A stretch of DNA of 35,533 nucleotides. Source: Rhodoplanes elegans. GTDB lineage: Bacteria > Pseudomonadota > Alphaproteobacteria > Rhizobiales > Xanthobacteraceae. Location: contig NZ_NHSK01000038.1 in assembly GCF_016653355.1 (NCBI RefSeq), positions 1-35,533 of the forward strand, written 5' to 3'. Numbering within the stretch: position 1 is the stretch's first letter; each line of letters begins with the position of its first letter. A model generated the notes under the pieces. That model did not search any database and had not been told where the DNA came from. It saw only the letters and a list, made by a program, of their open reading frames with translations. A program made the position numbers and the translations under genes. This document shows positions 1-10,593 of the stretch, one piece after another.

Positions 1-88
1 AGCAGGCCGAGGCTTGCTGCGACTCCGAAACACACCCGTTCGAGTGATTCATCCGCGCCATAGAGACAGCGCTGGCGCCTCCAGCGTT

Positions 89-111
89 CCCTCCCCCCTT
101 GTGGGGGAGGG
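89..111. repeat. C-rich/G-rich inverted repeat downstream of ccmA
   Basis: Nine bases at 89-97 (CCCTCCCCC) pair exactly with 103-111 (GGGGGAGGG) across a 5-base loop. The G-rich tract continues to about 125, and a related C-rich stretch lies at 162-182. Elements of this kind are common between genes in Hyphomicrobiales. It sits just past the 3' end of ccmA (minus strand) and could act as a terminator there, but there is no T-run. The rest of 1-165 shows no convincing gene. A short open minus-strand frame begins at 61 and runs off the edge, too short to identify. Confidence 0.5.
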
Positions 112-165
112 CCAGGGAGGGGGGTGAGCCCCGACCGCAGGCAAAGCGATAGACGGAAACCGCCC

Positions 166-771
166 TCACGCCACCCCTCCCAGCCGCAGCTCGCGGGTGT
201 CGTCGAGGCCGAGGGGACCGTGGGTGGCGGCGACGACGATGCCGCCGCCGGACAGATGCGCCTTCATCAACCCGGCGAGGCGGGCCTGGGAGGCGACGTC
301 GAGGGCCGCGGTCGGCTCGTCGAGCAGCCACACCGGCCTGTCGACAGCCACCAGCCGGGCGATCGACAGCCGCCGGCGCTGGCCGGCCGACAGGAAGCCG
401 GCCGGCAGGTCGGCGATCTCGGCGAGCGCCACGGCGTCGAGCGCGGCGTCGATGCGGCCGCGGTCGCCGCCCAGGAAGTCGATCCAGAAGGCGAGGTTCT
501 CGGTGACGCTCAGCGACGTCTTCAGGGCGTCCTGGTGGCCGAGATAGTGGGCCTGCTCGGGCACGGTCAGCTCGGGATCGCCGCCGTCGAGCGTCAGCGT
601 GCCGGCGGTGCGCCGGACCAGCCCGGCGATCAGCCGCAGGAGCGAGCTCTTGCCCGCCCCGTTCGGGCCGACCAGCAGCAGGGCCTCGCCGCCGGCGGCC
701 CGGAAGCCGAGCCCGGCGAAGATCTCGCGCTGTCCCCGCACGCAGGCGAGATCGCTTCCGATCAGGTCCAT
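166..771 (-). CDS. ccmA: Heme exporter ATP-binding protein CcmA
   Basis: This 201-residue ATPase of the CcmABCD system powers release of the heme chaperone CcmE during cytochrome c maturation at the inner membrane. Visible motifs are Walker A (GPNGAGKSS, about residues 35-43), a Q-loop region (YLGHQDALK), the signature LSAGQRRR near 127, Walker B with VWLLDEP near 147, and an H-loop ATHGPL typical of CcmA. Length is normal for the family. The start at 771 gives [10 protein letters not shown]. The same frame stays open far upstream, but that part only mirrors acnA on the other strand. The gene diverges from acnA, an arrangement seen in Hyphomicrobiales. ccmB does not follow directly inside the window. 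Identification rests on motifs and context. Confidence 0.93.
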   Translation of the reverse strand: MDLIGSDLACVRGQREIFAGLGFRAAGGEALLLVGPNGAGKSSLLRLIAGLVRRTAGTLTLDGGDPELTVPEQAHYLGHQDALKTSLSVTENLAFWIDFLGGDRGRIDAALDAVALAEIADLPAGFLSAGQRRRLSIARLVAVDRPVWLLDEPTAALDVASQARLAGLMKAHLSGGGIVVAATHGPLGLDDTRELRLGGVA

Positions 772-820
772 CCCGGTCTCGACCGCCCCCGGAGCCGGCC
801 CGGCCGGTCTCCGTCCCCCG

Positions 821-838
821 TTGACTTGTTTAGAATCG
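821..838 (+). promoter_or_regulatory. Possible acnA promoter and iron-responsive half site
   Basis: TTGACT at 821-826 could be a -35 element, but the matching -10 around 844-849 is weak. It overlaps TTTAGAATCG at 829-838, which resembles one half of the Irr-binding ICE box of Hyphomicrobiales. No clear second half is present. Iron control of acnA is known in this order; its presence here is inference. Confidence 0.25.
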
Positions 839-996
839 CGACGATGTAGCAGAATTCCAAGAAAGCTCTTATAAGCAGCCACCGTGCCCATCACCCACCA
901 GACGACAGCCCGGTGCCGCGCACAGGCGATCACTATCGCCACGGGGTGCTCTCGTCGACAGGCATCCGGCTCCCGGCCGGAACGGAACCCACCCTC

Positions 997-3702
<2,706 letters not shown>

Positions 3703-4019
3703 TCGGCGGACCGCATCACCGAGCGGCCGCCGTTCTCGCGCGGCGGCCCCTCGTCCACGACCGAACCGAATCGCCGCGCGAATCGCCGGTCGATTCGGTG
3801 CAATCCTGCGTGGCTACGCGCAAACACGGCCTCACTCCGAAGTGAGTGGCGGCCTATGCCGACGCCGTACTATCCAGGTCGTGCGGTGACGATCGTGTCG
3901 CCGCCCCGCGCCCTCCGGACGCCGCAGGCCTTTCGAGGACAACAACATCAGGTCCGTCGCAACGGACCGCCCGGTGCGCCGCCCCCGCGGTCGCGCCTTT
4001 TCGGATGACGAGGTCGACC
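3703..4019. other. Intergenic region acnA to DUF1223 gene
   Basis: Apart from the hairpin at 3725-3748, nothing could be identified. A frame joined to the downstream gene is open from 3846, but it encodes an Arg/Pro-rich stretch unlike any protein and lies ahead of a well-supported start and signal peptide. I treat it as untranslated leader. Confidence 0.6.
3725..3748 (+). terminator. GC-rich hairpin after acnA
   Basis: GGCCGCCG at 3725-3732 pairs perfectly with CGGCGGCC at 3741-3748 across an 8-base loop, 22 bases after the acnA stop. There is no T-run, so it may act as a Rho-assisted terminator or protect the mRNA end. Confidence 0.5.
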
Positions 4020-4982
4020 ATGAGAACGAGACGCGCGCGATGGACCGGCGGTCTCGTGCTCGGCCTGATCGGATCCGGCCTCGTGATCGCTCCGGCGCGG
4101 GCCCAGTCGTCTGTCCCGACTCCGGCGCCCACCGCCCAAGCGCCCGCTGCGCAGGCGCCCGCTGCGCAGGCGCCCGCGACCCGCTCGCTCGCCACACCGC
4201 CGCCGGCGGCGACCAGCGCCCCCCAGCTCTCCTCCGCCCAGTCAAGCCCGGCGCTGCCGGCGTCGCTCAGCGGCCAGATTCGCGGCGTGGTCGAGCTCTT
4301 CACCAGCCAGGGTTGCTCGTCCTGTCCGGCCGCCGACCGGGTGCTCGCCGAGTTGAAGAAGGATCCCACCCTGGTCGCGGTCAGCCTGCCGATCACCTAC
4401 TGGGACTATCTCGGCTGGAAGGACACGCTCGCCGATCCGCGCCACACGGCCCGCCAGACCGCCTACTCGCAGGCGCGCGGCGACCGCTCCGTCTACACGC
4501 CGCAGGTGGTCGTCAACGGCACGGTGCATGCGCTCGGCAGCGACCGGACGGCGATCGAGGCCGCGGTGACGCGCGGCCGCGCCCGGGGCATCGCGATGTC
4601 GGTTCCGGTGCGCGTTTCGGTCGCCGACGGCAAGGTGTCGGTGAGCACCGAAGGCGCGCGTCCCGCCGTGGCGGCCGGGACCGGCGCGCCCGTCCCGGCG
4701 ACCACCGGCGAGGTCTGGCTGCTCGGCGTCACCTCGGCCGTCGAGGTCGCGGTCGGTCGCGGCGAGAACCAGGGCCGCACCATCGTCTACAACAACGTCG
4801 TGCGCCGCTGGGTGAAGCTCGGCGACTGGACCGGGGCGCAGCGCACCTGGTCGGTGCCGGTCGCCGACCTGCGCAGCGAGCGGATCAGCGAGAAGATCGA
4901 CGCGGTCGCGGTGCTGATCCAGGGCGGCAGCGCCAAGGCGCCCGGCGCGATCTACGGCGCCGCCTTCGAGCGCCTGCACTGA
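4020..4982 (+). CDS. Secreted DUF1223 thioredoxin-like protein
   Basis: The 320-residue product begins with an Arg-rich n-region and a hydrophobic core, ending in an ARA cleavage motif near residue 28, so it is probably exported by Sec. A low-complexity Pro/Ala/Gln linker (about 32-80) holds a short tandem repeat. The DUF1223 domain starts near 87 and carries C99-S-S-C102 in SQGCSSCPAAD, a thioredoxin-like CxxC. Later motifs are TYWDYLGWKDTLADP and YTPQVVVNG, both typical of the family. A redox role in the periplasm is inferred; the family's substrate is not known to me. ATG 4020 is preferred over 4005 because an AGG-type ribosome site sits just upstream. A strong terminator follows, so the gene looks monocistronic. 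Confidence 0.87.
   Translation: MRTRRARWTGGLVLGLIGSGLVIAPARAQSSVPTPAPTAQAPAAQAPAAQAPATRSLATPPPAATSAPQLSSAQSSPALPASLSGQIRGVVELFTSQGCSSCPAADRVLAELKKDPTLVAVSLPITYWDYLGWKDTLADPRHTARQTAYSQARGDRSVYTPQVVVNGTVHALGSDRTAIEAAVTRGRARGIAMSVPVRVSVADGKVSVSTEGARPAVAAGTGAPVPATTGEVWLLGVTSAVEVAVGRGENQGRTIVYNNVVRRWVKLGDWTGAQRTWSVPVADLRSERISEKIDAVAVLIQGGSAKAPGAIYGAAFERLH
4138..4172 (+). repeat. Tandem 15-base repeat in the DUF1223 linker
   Basis: A unit close to GCGCCCGCTGCGCAG recurs in frame just over twice and encodes AQAPA repeats in the linker between signal peptide and domain. It is a coding microsatellite-like repeat that could vary in copy number. Confidence 0.7.
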
Positions 4983-5004
4983 CGAGGCGCCCCGCGCGCC
5001 GGAC

Positions 5005-5037
5005 AAAAAAAGAAGGGCCGGCAGGACCGGCCCTTTT
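5005..5037 (+). terminator. Intrinsic terminator after DUF1223 gene
   Basis: AAGGGCCGG (5013-5021) pairs with CCGGCCCTT (5027-5035) around a 5-base loop and is followed by more T. An A-run precedes it, so it could work in both directions. It is one of the clearest intrinsic terminators in the window. Confidence 0.9.
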
Positions 5038-5402
5038 GCTGTCTATCGGGATGCTCCCGGACGGAGGCCGAAACCGTTCCGTCCATCGACGCCAGGGTCC
5101 GGCCCTTACGAGCCCGGGGGGCTGGGGGGCTGAGGAACCGGTTCTCTTCTCGGACCGGACCCAAGGTCGATGGTGATGTGATCGCATCCCGGCTCGGCCG
5201 GGGCGAGGCCGAATTCCGGCAATCTTATGAAGCGATTGACGAATGCGTGATCGGTCCGTGAGAGGCCGTGACCGCGCCGCCGCCGGAGGACGGCGTGGGG
5301 TGGCGCGGCGCGCCCGCCGGGCCGCGACCGGACGTCGTCCCGGACGCCCTTGCTCTCCGCCAGCCCGAAGGTGATCATGACGGGACGACGACATGACTCA
5401 CC
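5038..5402. other. Intergenic region before DUF2794 gene
   Basis: No convincing gene, RNA or promoter was found. A TTGACG at 5236-5241 has no acceptable -10 at the right distance. Open frames here have no family resemblance. Confidence 0.5.
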
Positions 5403-5414
5403 AGGAGGAGCCGG

Positions 5415-5798
5415 ATGAGCCTCGAGCTTGGCGACAGCGACCCGAGCGAGTCCCGCGGGGGCGAGGGAGCGGTGCTCGCCCCGTTCCCGGCCACCCCGTC
5501 CCGCGTCACCTTCAACAAGCGCGAGCTCAGCCGCATTCTCGGCCTCTACGGCCGCAAGGTCGCCTCCGGCGAATGGCGCGACTACGCCATCGACTTCCAC
5601 AAGGACCGCGCCGTCTTCTCGGTGTTCCGCCGCACCGCCGAGGTGCCGCTCTATCGCATCGAGAAGAATCCCAAGCTGTCGCGCCGCCAGGGCGCCTGGC
5701 GGGTCGTCTCGGCCACCGGGCTGATCGTCAAGGTCGGCCACGAGCTCGACCGCGTGCTGCGCGAGCTCGACCGGGTCAGCCTGCGGGTGGTGAGCTGA
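5415..5798 (+). CDS. DUF2794 family protein
   Basis: This 127-residue soluble protein matches the alphaproteobacterial DUF2794 family. The conserved core runs from VTFNKRELSRILGLYGR (about 31-47) through GEWRDYAIDFHKDRAVFSVF (about 52-71) and PLYRIEKNPKLSRRQG to GLIVKVGHELDRVLR. The acidic first 25 residues are probably disordered. Function is unknown. The start is well supported: AGGAGG at 5403-5408 lies 6 bases before ATG 5415. The gene converges on a Bax-inhibitor-1 gene, with a bidirectional terminator between them. Confidence 0.88.
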   Translation: MSLELGDSDPSESRGGEGAVLAPFPATPSRVTFNKRELSRILGLYGRKVASGEWRDYAIDFHKDRAVFSVFRRTAEVPLYRIEKNPKLSRRQGAWRVVSATGLIVKVGHELDRVLRELDRVSLRVVS

Positions 5799-5807
5799 GG
5801 GCAGACG

Positions 5808-5827
5808 CCGCGACCGCGCGGTCGCGG
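5808..5827. repeat. 20-base perfect palindrome
   Basis: CCGCGACCGC is followed directly by its reverse complement GCGGTCGCGG. It lies 9 bases after the DUF2794 stop and just ahead of the bidirectional terminator. It could extend the terminator structure or be a protein site. Confidence 0.55.
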
Positions 5828-5832
5828 AAACG

Positions 5833-5861
5833 AAAACGCCCCGGCGCGGGCCGGGGCGTTT
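5833..5861. terminator. Bidirectional terminator between convergent genes
   Basis: AAACGCCCCGGC (5834-5845) pairs exactly with GCCGGGGCGTTT (5850-5861) over a 4-base loop, with A on the left and T on the right. It serves the DUF2794 gene on plus and the Bax-inhibitor gene on minus. Confidence 0.9.
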
Positions 5862-5897
5862 CGTCTCGGGAGCGTGTCCCGGCTGCTGTGGGCCGCG

Positions 5898-6659
5898 TCA
5901 GCGGCGGTCGCCGACCAGGCGGAGCAGCATCAGGAACAGGTTGATGAAGTCGAGATAGAGCGAGAGCGCGCCCATCACGGCCTTGCGGCCGGCCAGCGTG
6001 CCGTCGTCGTTCACGTCGTACATCTCCTTGATCTTCTGGGTGTCCCAGGCGGTGAGCCCGGCGAAGATCAGGACGCCGGCGACCGACAGGGCCCAGTCGA
6101 GCCCGCTCGACTTCAGGAAGATGTTGACGAGGCTCGCGATGATCAGGCCGAACAGGCCCATGATCAGGAACGAGCCCATGCCCGAGAGGTCCTTCTGGGT
6201 CGTGTAGCCCCACAGGCTCAGCGCCCCGAAGGCAGCGGCCGAGATGAAGAACACCCGGGTGATCGACGCCGCCGTGTAGACCATGAAGATCGAGGCGAGC
6301 GACAGGCCGAGCAGGCCGGCATAGACGAAGAACAGCGTGCGGGCCGTTCCGGCCTGCAGGCTGTTGATCCGGAAGCTCAGGAAGAACACCAGGCCGAGCG
6401 GAGCGAGCACCAGCACCCACATCAGCGGGCTGCCGAACAGCGTCTGCCCGAACGCGGTGAGGCCCGTGATGTTGCCGGCCGCGTCGGTCACGACCGCCAT
6501 GCTGTAGGTCAGCCACGCCGTGATGCCGGTGAGCGCCACGCCGAGCGCCATGTAGTTGTAGACCGTGATCATGTGGGCGCGCAGGCCCGCATCGACCGCG
6601 GCGGCGCGGTCGCCCGCATAGCCGCGGGACGCGATGGTATGGCGATCGAAGTCCGACAT
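5898..6659 (-). CDS. Bax inhibitor-1/YccA family membrane protein (copy A)
   Basis: The 253-residue protein has about seven hydrophobic segments and the BI-1 family layout. Recognisable parts are VYNYMALGVALTG at the first segment, GYTTQKDLSGMGSFLIMGLF in the middle, LIFAGLTAWDTQKIKEMY (with the conserved late Asp) and a C-terminal ALSLYLDFINLFLMLLRL. Family members are inner-membrane proteins linked to calcium leak or FtsH proteolysis control; the exact role here is unknown. An AAAGGAT ribosome site precedes the start at 6659. It lies downstream of a second BI-1 gene in the same direction, separated by 285 bases with a terminator, so the two are probably separate units. Confidence 0.93.
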   Translation of the reverse strand: MSDFDRHTIASRGYAGDRAAAVDAGLRAHMITVYNYMALGVALTGITAWLTYSMAVVTDAAGNITGLTAFGQTLFGSPLMWVLVLAPLGLVFFLSFRINSLQAGTARTLFFVYAGLLGLSLASIFMVYTAASITRVFFISAAAFGALSLWGYTTQKDLSGMGSFLIMGLFGLIIASLVNIFLKSSGLDWALSVAGVLIFAGLTAWDTQKIKEMYDVNDDGTLAGRKAVMGALSLYLDFINLFLMLLRLVGDRR

Positions 6660-6877
6660 GGGGGAAGATCCTTTCTGTCCACCCGAGGGCGGGCTCGGGG
6701 GGAGCCCGCACCCATCAAACCTGGCCGGAATGTAGGACGCCGGCGCGTCGCGGTGAAGCCCGCCGGGGCGTCACGCCGCATGACATTTTCGCCATCGGGC
6801 GACGTCGTAAACGCTTTTCGGCGCCGGCGAGCGCCCCGGCGGGACGGTTCGGCGGGCCGCCACGAGGTGCCCGGCGC

Positions 6878-6912
6878 CCAAAAGCGAACCGGGGCCGCGT
6901 GGCGGCCCCGGT
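6878..6912 (-). terminator. Terminator after Bax inhibitor copy B
   Basis: ACCGGGGCCGC (6888-6898) and GCGGCCCCGGT (6902-6912) form a perfect 11-pair stem with a 3-base loop. On the minus strand a TTTT run follows after 4 bases. It sits 32 bases past the stop of the gene at 6945-7766. Confidence 0.8.
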
Positions 6913-6944
6913 CGGTCGAACGACGCTTTCGTGGCGCCGCCGCG

Positions 6945-7766
6945 TCACTCCTCGCGCTGCCCGAAGAGCTGCAGCAGCATGGTGAAGAGGTTGATGAAGT
7001 TCAGGTAGAGCGACAGCGCGCCCATGATGGCGGAGCGCTCCATCACATCGCCCTCCATGGCGCCGTAGATGTACTCGTTCTTCAGACGCTGGGTGTCGTA
7101 GGCGGTGAGGCCGGCGAAGACCAGCACGCCGATCACCGAGATGATGAACTGCATCATGGTCGAGCCGAGGAAGATGTTCACCAGGCTCGCGATGATGATG
7201 CCGAACAGGCCCATGATCAAGAACGAGCCCATTCCGGACAGGTCCTTCTGGGTCGTGTAGCCCCACAGGCCGAGCGCGCCGAACGAGGCGGCCGTGATGA
7301 AGAACACCCGCACGATCGAGGTGTGGGTGAACACCATGAAGATCGAGCCGAGCGACAGGCCGACCAGTGCGGCATAGACCCAGAACAGCATCTGGGCGGT
7401 CGCCGGGCGCATGCGCTCGACGCCGAAGGACAGCGCGAAGACGAGGCCGAGCGGGGCCAGCATCACGAGCCACTTCAGCGGCGACACGAACACGGCGTAG
7501 CCGATCGGGGTCAGGTACATGCTGCCGATGCGGGCCGGGCCCTCGACGCCGCCGCGCATCACCGCGCGGGCCGCGGAGGCCGGGTCGCCCGTCACCGAGA
7601 GCATGTAGATGCCGAGCGCGGCGAGGCCGGTGATCGCGAGGCCCAGGACCATGTAGTTGTAGACGCGCAGCATGTAGGCGCGCAGACCGGCGTCGATGGC
7701 CGCTGCCTCGGCACGCGGCACCGTCCCGTAGGCCGCCCCGATCGTTTGACGCTCGTAGTCCGACAT
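6945..7766 (-). CDS. Bax inhibitor-1/YccA family membrane protein (copy B)
   Basis: This 273-residue BI-1 protein closely resembles copy A. The GYTTQKDLSGMGSFLIMGLF core is identical, as is most of the C-terminal ALSLYL-FINLF segment. It is longer mainly because of an insert of about 20 residues (near 62-85, around VEGPARIGSMYLTP) between the first two membrane segments. About seven membrane spans are visible. The start at 7766 (MSDYERQTIG) is supported by an AAGGGGG ribosome site and by alignment to copy A (MSDFDRHTIA). The longer frame upstream is unlikely. A TATAAT element lies about 90 bases upstream. It is a likely tandem duplicate of copy A. Confidence 0.93.
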   Translation of the reverse strand: MSDYERQTIGAAYGTVPRAEAAAIDAGLRAYMLRVYNYMVLGLAITGLAALGIYMLSVTGDPASAARAVMRGGVEGPARIGSMYLTPIGYAVFVSPLKWLVMLAPLGLVFALSFGVERMRPATAQMLFWVYAALVGLSLGSIFMVFTHTSIVRVFFITAASFGALGLWGYTTQKDLSGMGSFLIMGLFGIIIASLVNIFLGSTMMQFIISVIGVLVFAGLTAYDTQRLKNEYIYGAMEGDVMERSAIMGALSLYLNFINLFTMLLQLFGQREE

Positions 7767-7856
7767 CGTCGAACCCCCTTCTCGTGTTGTCCGCCAATCC
7801 GCGGCGTGTCGCCCCGCGGGTCGAGCCGCCGGGATGGGGTGGCTCGATGTGTGCCC

Positions 7857-7862
7857 ATTATA
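7857..7862 (-). promoter_or_regulatory. TATAAT -10 element upstream of BI-1 copy B
   Basis: On the minus strand this reads CATATAATGGG, a perfect -10 consensus in an otherwise GC-rich region, 90 bases before the start at 7766. No good -35 is visible 16-18 bases upstream. Two TTTGCGACAA repeats lie further upstream and may compensate as an activator site. Confidence 0.45.
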
Positions 7863-7895
7863 TGCGAGCGGCCGCTCCGGCGCGTCGGCGACGGA

Positions 7896-7958
7896 TTGTC
7901 GCAAACCGCGAATTTGCTTGGCCCAACCGGCATTTGTGTCGCGGCGTGTTGTCGCAAA
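7896..7958. promoter_or_regulatory. Pair of TTGTCGCAAA direct repeats
   Basis: TTGTCGCAAA occurs at 7896-7905 and 7949-7958, both followed by a CCGCG-like tract. The 53-base spacing is about five helical turns. They lie between the BI-1 gene and the 3' end of the ABC permease, upstream of the minus-strand TATAAT. An operator role is inference. Confidence 0.35.
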
Positions 7959-8004
7959 GCCGCGGCGGCCGAAGCCGTCGCGGCCTCACCTCGCAGCCGA
8001 ATGG

Positions 8005-10593
8005 TTAAAGAGCCCTCAACACGCCGGCGGGCTTGCGCCCCAGCGCCGCGACGGTGCCAACGAGGCCGCACGCGACCGTCACGGCGAGCGCGCCGAGCGC
8101 CGCCATCAGGGCGGGAACGGCCTGCCAGACGAAGGGCAGGTTCATCAGCCCCGCGACGATACGCCACCCGGCGATCGAGCCGGCCAGCATGCCGAACACG
8201 ACCGCGGCGGCGCCGATCAGCAGGTATTCGATAAGGTAGGCTCCGACGAGCTGCCGGCGGGTGGCGCCGAGCGTCTTGAGCACCACGGCGTCGTAGACCC
8301 GGTGACGGTGCCCGGCGGCGAGCGCGCCGGCCAGCACCAGGACGGCGGAGAGCAGCGTGATGCCGCTCGCTCCCTGCACGGCGCGCGCGAGATTGCCGAC
8401 GACGCGCGCGACCTCGCCGAGCGCGTCCTTGACCGGCACCGGCGTGATGGCCGGGAAGCCCTGCGCCACCGCGTTCAGGAGCGCCGCCTCCTCGGCCGGC
8501 GTGCCGCCGTCCCGGAACGTCACGGTGGCGATGTCGGTGTGCGGGGCCCCGGCGAAGGCGCCGGGCGAGAAGACCAGCACGAAGTTGATGCCGAGCGACT
8601 GCCAGTCGACGGTGCGGATGTTGCCGATGCGCGCCGTGATGTCGCGGCCGAGCACGTTCACGGTGAGCGTGTCGCCGAGCTTCAGGCCGATGCCCTCGGC
8701 GATGCGCTTCTCCAGCGAGAGGAGCGGCGGGCCGCGATAGTCCTCGCCCCACCAGGTTCCTTCGACGACGCGCGAGCCCGCCGGCACCGTGCCCGCATAG
8801 GTGATGCCGCGGTCGCCCGTCATCGCCCAGGCGGCGTCGGGGCGGATCTTCAGGTCCTCGGCCTTGACGCCGTTCGCCGCGACGATGCGACCGCGCAGCA
8901 TCGGCACGCGCTCCAGGGTCGCGACCTCGCCGCGGGCCTTCACCAGCGCGTCGAAGCGGTCGCCGTCGCGGGTCGGGATGTCGAGGAAGAAGAAGGACGG
9001 CGCCCGCTCGGGCAGCGTCGCGGTGAGCTGGTGGCGCAGATTGCCGTCGACCTGCAGGATGGTGACGAGCAGCGCCATGCCGAGCCCGAGCGAGATGACG
9101 ACGGTGGGGGTCAGGGCGGCCGGCCGGTGGATGTTGGCGACGGCGAGCCGCAGCACCGCCGACCGCGCCCGCGGCGCGCGCCGCGCCGCCGCCATCACGG
9201 CGGTGGCGACGAGACGCAGCAGCAGCAGCACCGCGACCGCCGATCCGACGAAGGCGAGCGCGATGCGCCGGTCGTAGGAGGCGCCGATGGCGAGCGCCGC
9301 GAGCGCCGACGCGGCGAGTGCGGTCGCCACCATGTAGCGCCGGCGCGGGCGACGCTGGTCGGGCGTCACGGCGTCGCGGAACAGCGCCGAGACCGGCACG
9401 TCGTGGGCGCGGCCGAGCGGCCACGCCGCGAAGGCGATCGCGGTGAGGAGCCCGTACAGCAGCGACAGGGCCAGCACGTCGAGATGCAGCGTCGGCGCGA
9501 GCGGCAGCGGCAGGACGGCACCGAGCGCGCCGGCGATCGCGAAGGGCAGGGCGGCGCCGAGCAGCAGGCCGATCCCGCCGCCGATCGCGGCGAGCAGCAG
9601 AATCTGCGCAAAGTAGAGCCCGACCACCTGGCCGCCGGTGGCGCCGAGCGACTTCAGCGTGGCGATGGTGTCGCGCTTGCGGTCGAGATAGTGGCGGGTC
9701 GAGTTGGCGACTCCGACGCCGCCGACCAGCAGGGCGGTGAGGCCGACCAGGGTCAGGAACTGGGTGAAGCGGTCGATGTTGCGCTCGAGGGCCGGCGAGG
9801 CGTTGCCGCTCGCCCGCACCTCCCACCCGGCCGACGGGAAGCGCTTGTTGGCGGCCGTCTCGACGGCCTCGGACGCGGCGATCGGATCGCCGGCGAGCCG
9901 CACGCGATAGAGCCAGCGCACCAGGCTGCCGGGCTGGAGGAGCCCGGAGGCGCGCAGCGCATCCTCGCTCACCAGCACGCGCGGCCCGAAGCCGACCCCG
10001 CCGGCGAGCCGGTCGGGCTCGCGCACCATGCTGCCGTTGAGCACCAGCGTGGCCGAGCCGACCGTCACCCGGGCGCCGCGCTCGAGCCCGAGCCGCGCCA
10101 GCAGCAGCGGATCGACCACGGCCCCGTAGGCGTCGCCGTCGCGGGCCAGCAGGGCCGCCAGCGGCGCCGGCGGGTCGGTCTCGACCTGCCCGTAGAGCGG
10201 GTAGGCGGCGTCGACGGCCTTCAGCTCGACCAGCGTCGACTTGCCGTCCGGCGTGCGGGCGAGCGCCCGCATGGCGGCCGCGACCGAGAGGTCGCCGCTC
10301 GCGGCGATGAAGGCCCGCTCGTCCGGGCTCGCCTCGCGCTGCACGAGGTTGAACGAGATGTCGCCGCCGAGGATCGCGCGGCCCTGCTGGGCGATGCCCT
10401 CGGACAGGCTGCGCGAGATCGAGCCGACGCCCGCGATGGTCATCACGCCGAGCGCCATGCAGGCGATGAAGACCGAGAAGCCGGCGAGGCCGCCGCGCAG
10501 GTCGCGGGTCGCGATGCGCAGCAGCGTGCGCCAGCGCGCGACCGTGCCGGAGCGGGTCGGCGCGGCGTCGACGGTCGCGTCGGCCGCCGTCAT
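8005..10593 (-). CDS. FtsX-like ABC transporter permease (YbbP type)
   Basis: The 862-residue protein has the duplicated FtsX/MacB permease plan. There is a membrane segment at about 38-60 (FSVFIACMALGVMTIAGVG), a large periplasmic domain, a cluster of three to four segments around 270-400, a second pair around 415-500, another periplasmic region, and three C-terminal segments. Length and layout fit YbbP-type permeases, which pair with a LolD-like ATPase and often sit beside a TesA-like esterase, as here. The substrate is unproven; export or extraction of a lipid or lipoprotein is the family expectation. Its ATG overlaps the ATPase stop (ATGA at 10590-10593), so the two are translationally coupled. 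Confidence 0.9.
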   Translation of the reverse strand: MTAADATVDAAPTRSGTVARWRTLLRIATRDLRGGLAGFSVFIACMALGVMTIAGVGSISRSLSEGIAQQGRAILGGDISFNLVQREASPDERAFIAASGDLSVAAAMRALARTPDGKSTLVELKAVDAAYPLYGQVETDPPAPLAALLARDGDAYGAVVDPLLLARLGLERGARVTVGSATLVLNGSMVREPDRLAGGVGFGPRVLVSEDALRASGLLQPGSLVRWLYRVRLAGDPIAASEAVETAANKRFPSAGWEVRASGNASPALERNIDRFTQFLTLVGLTALLVGGVGVANSTRHYLDRKRDTIATLKSLGATGGQVVGLYFAQILLLAAIGGGIGLLLGAALPFAIAGALGAVLPLPLAPTLHLDVLALSLLYGLLTAIAFAAWPLGRAHDVPVSALFRDAVTPDQRRPRRRYMVATALAASALAALAIGASYDRRIALAFVGSAVAVLLLLRLVATAVMAAARRAPRARSAVLRLAVANIHRPAALTPTVVISLGLGMALLVTILQVDGNLRHQLTATLPERAPSFFFLDIPTRDGDRFDALVKARGEVATLERVPMLRGRIVAANGVKAEDLKIRPDAAWAMTGDRGITYAGTVPAGSRVVEGTWWGEDYRGPPLLSLEKRIAEGIGLKLGDTLTVNVLGRDITARIGNIRTVDWQSLGINFVLVFSPGAFAGAPHTDIATVTFRDGGTPAEEAALLNAVAQGFPAITPVPVKDALGEVARVVGNLARAVQGASGITLLSAVLVLAGALAAGHRHRVYDAVVLKTLGATRRQLVGAYLIEYLLIGAAAVVFGMLAGSIAGWRIVAGLMNLPFVWQAVPALMAALGALAVTVACGLVGTVAALGRKPAGVLRAL

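Noticed and set aside
1-165. ccmB downstream of ccmA
   Set aside because: The only open minus-strand frame starts at 61 and its about 20 residues do not resemble a CcmB N-terminus; the rest is a C/G-rich repeat.
4138-4172. Short tandem repeats considered as a CRISPR-like array
   Set aside because: The units are contiguous, without spacers, and in frame inside the DUF1223 linker.
5236-5264. Promoter before the DUF2794 gene
   Set aside because: TTGACG is present but no -10-like sequence lies 16-18 bases downstream.
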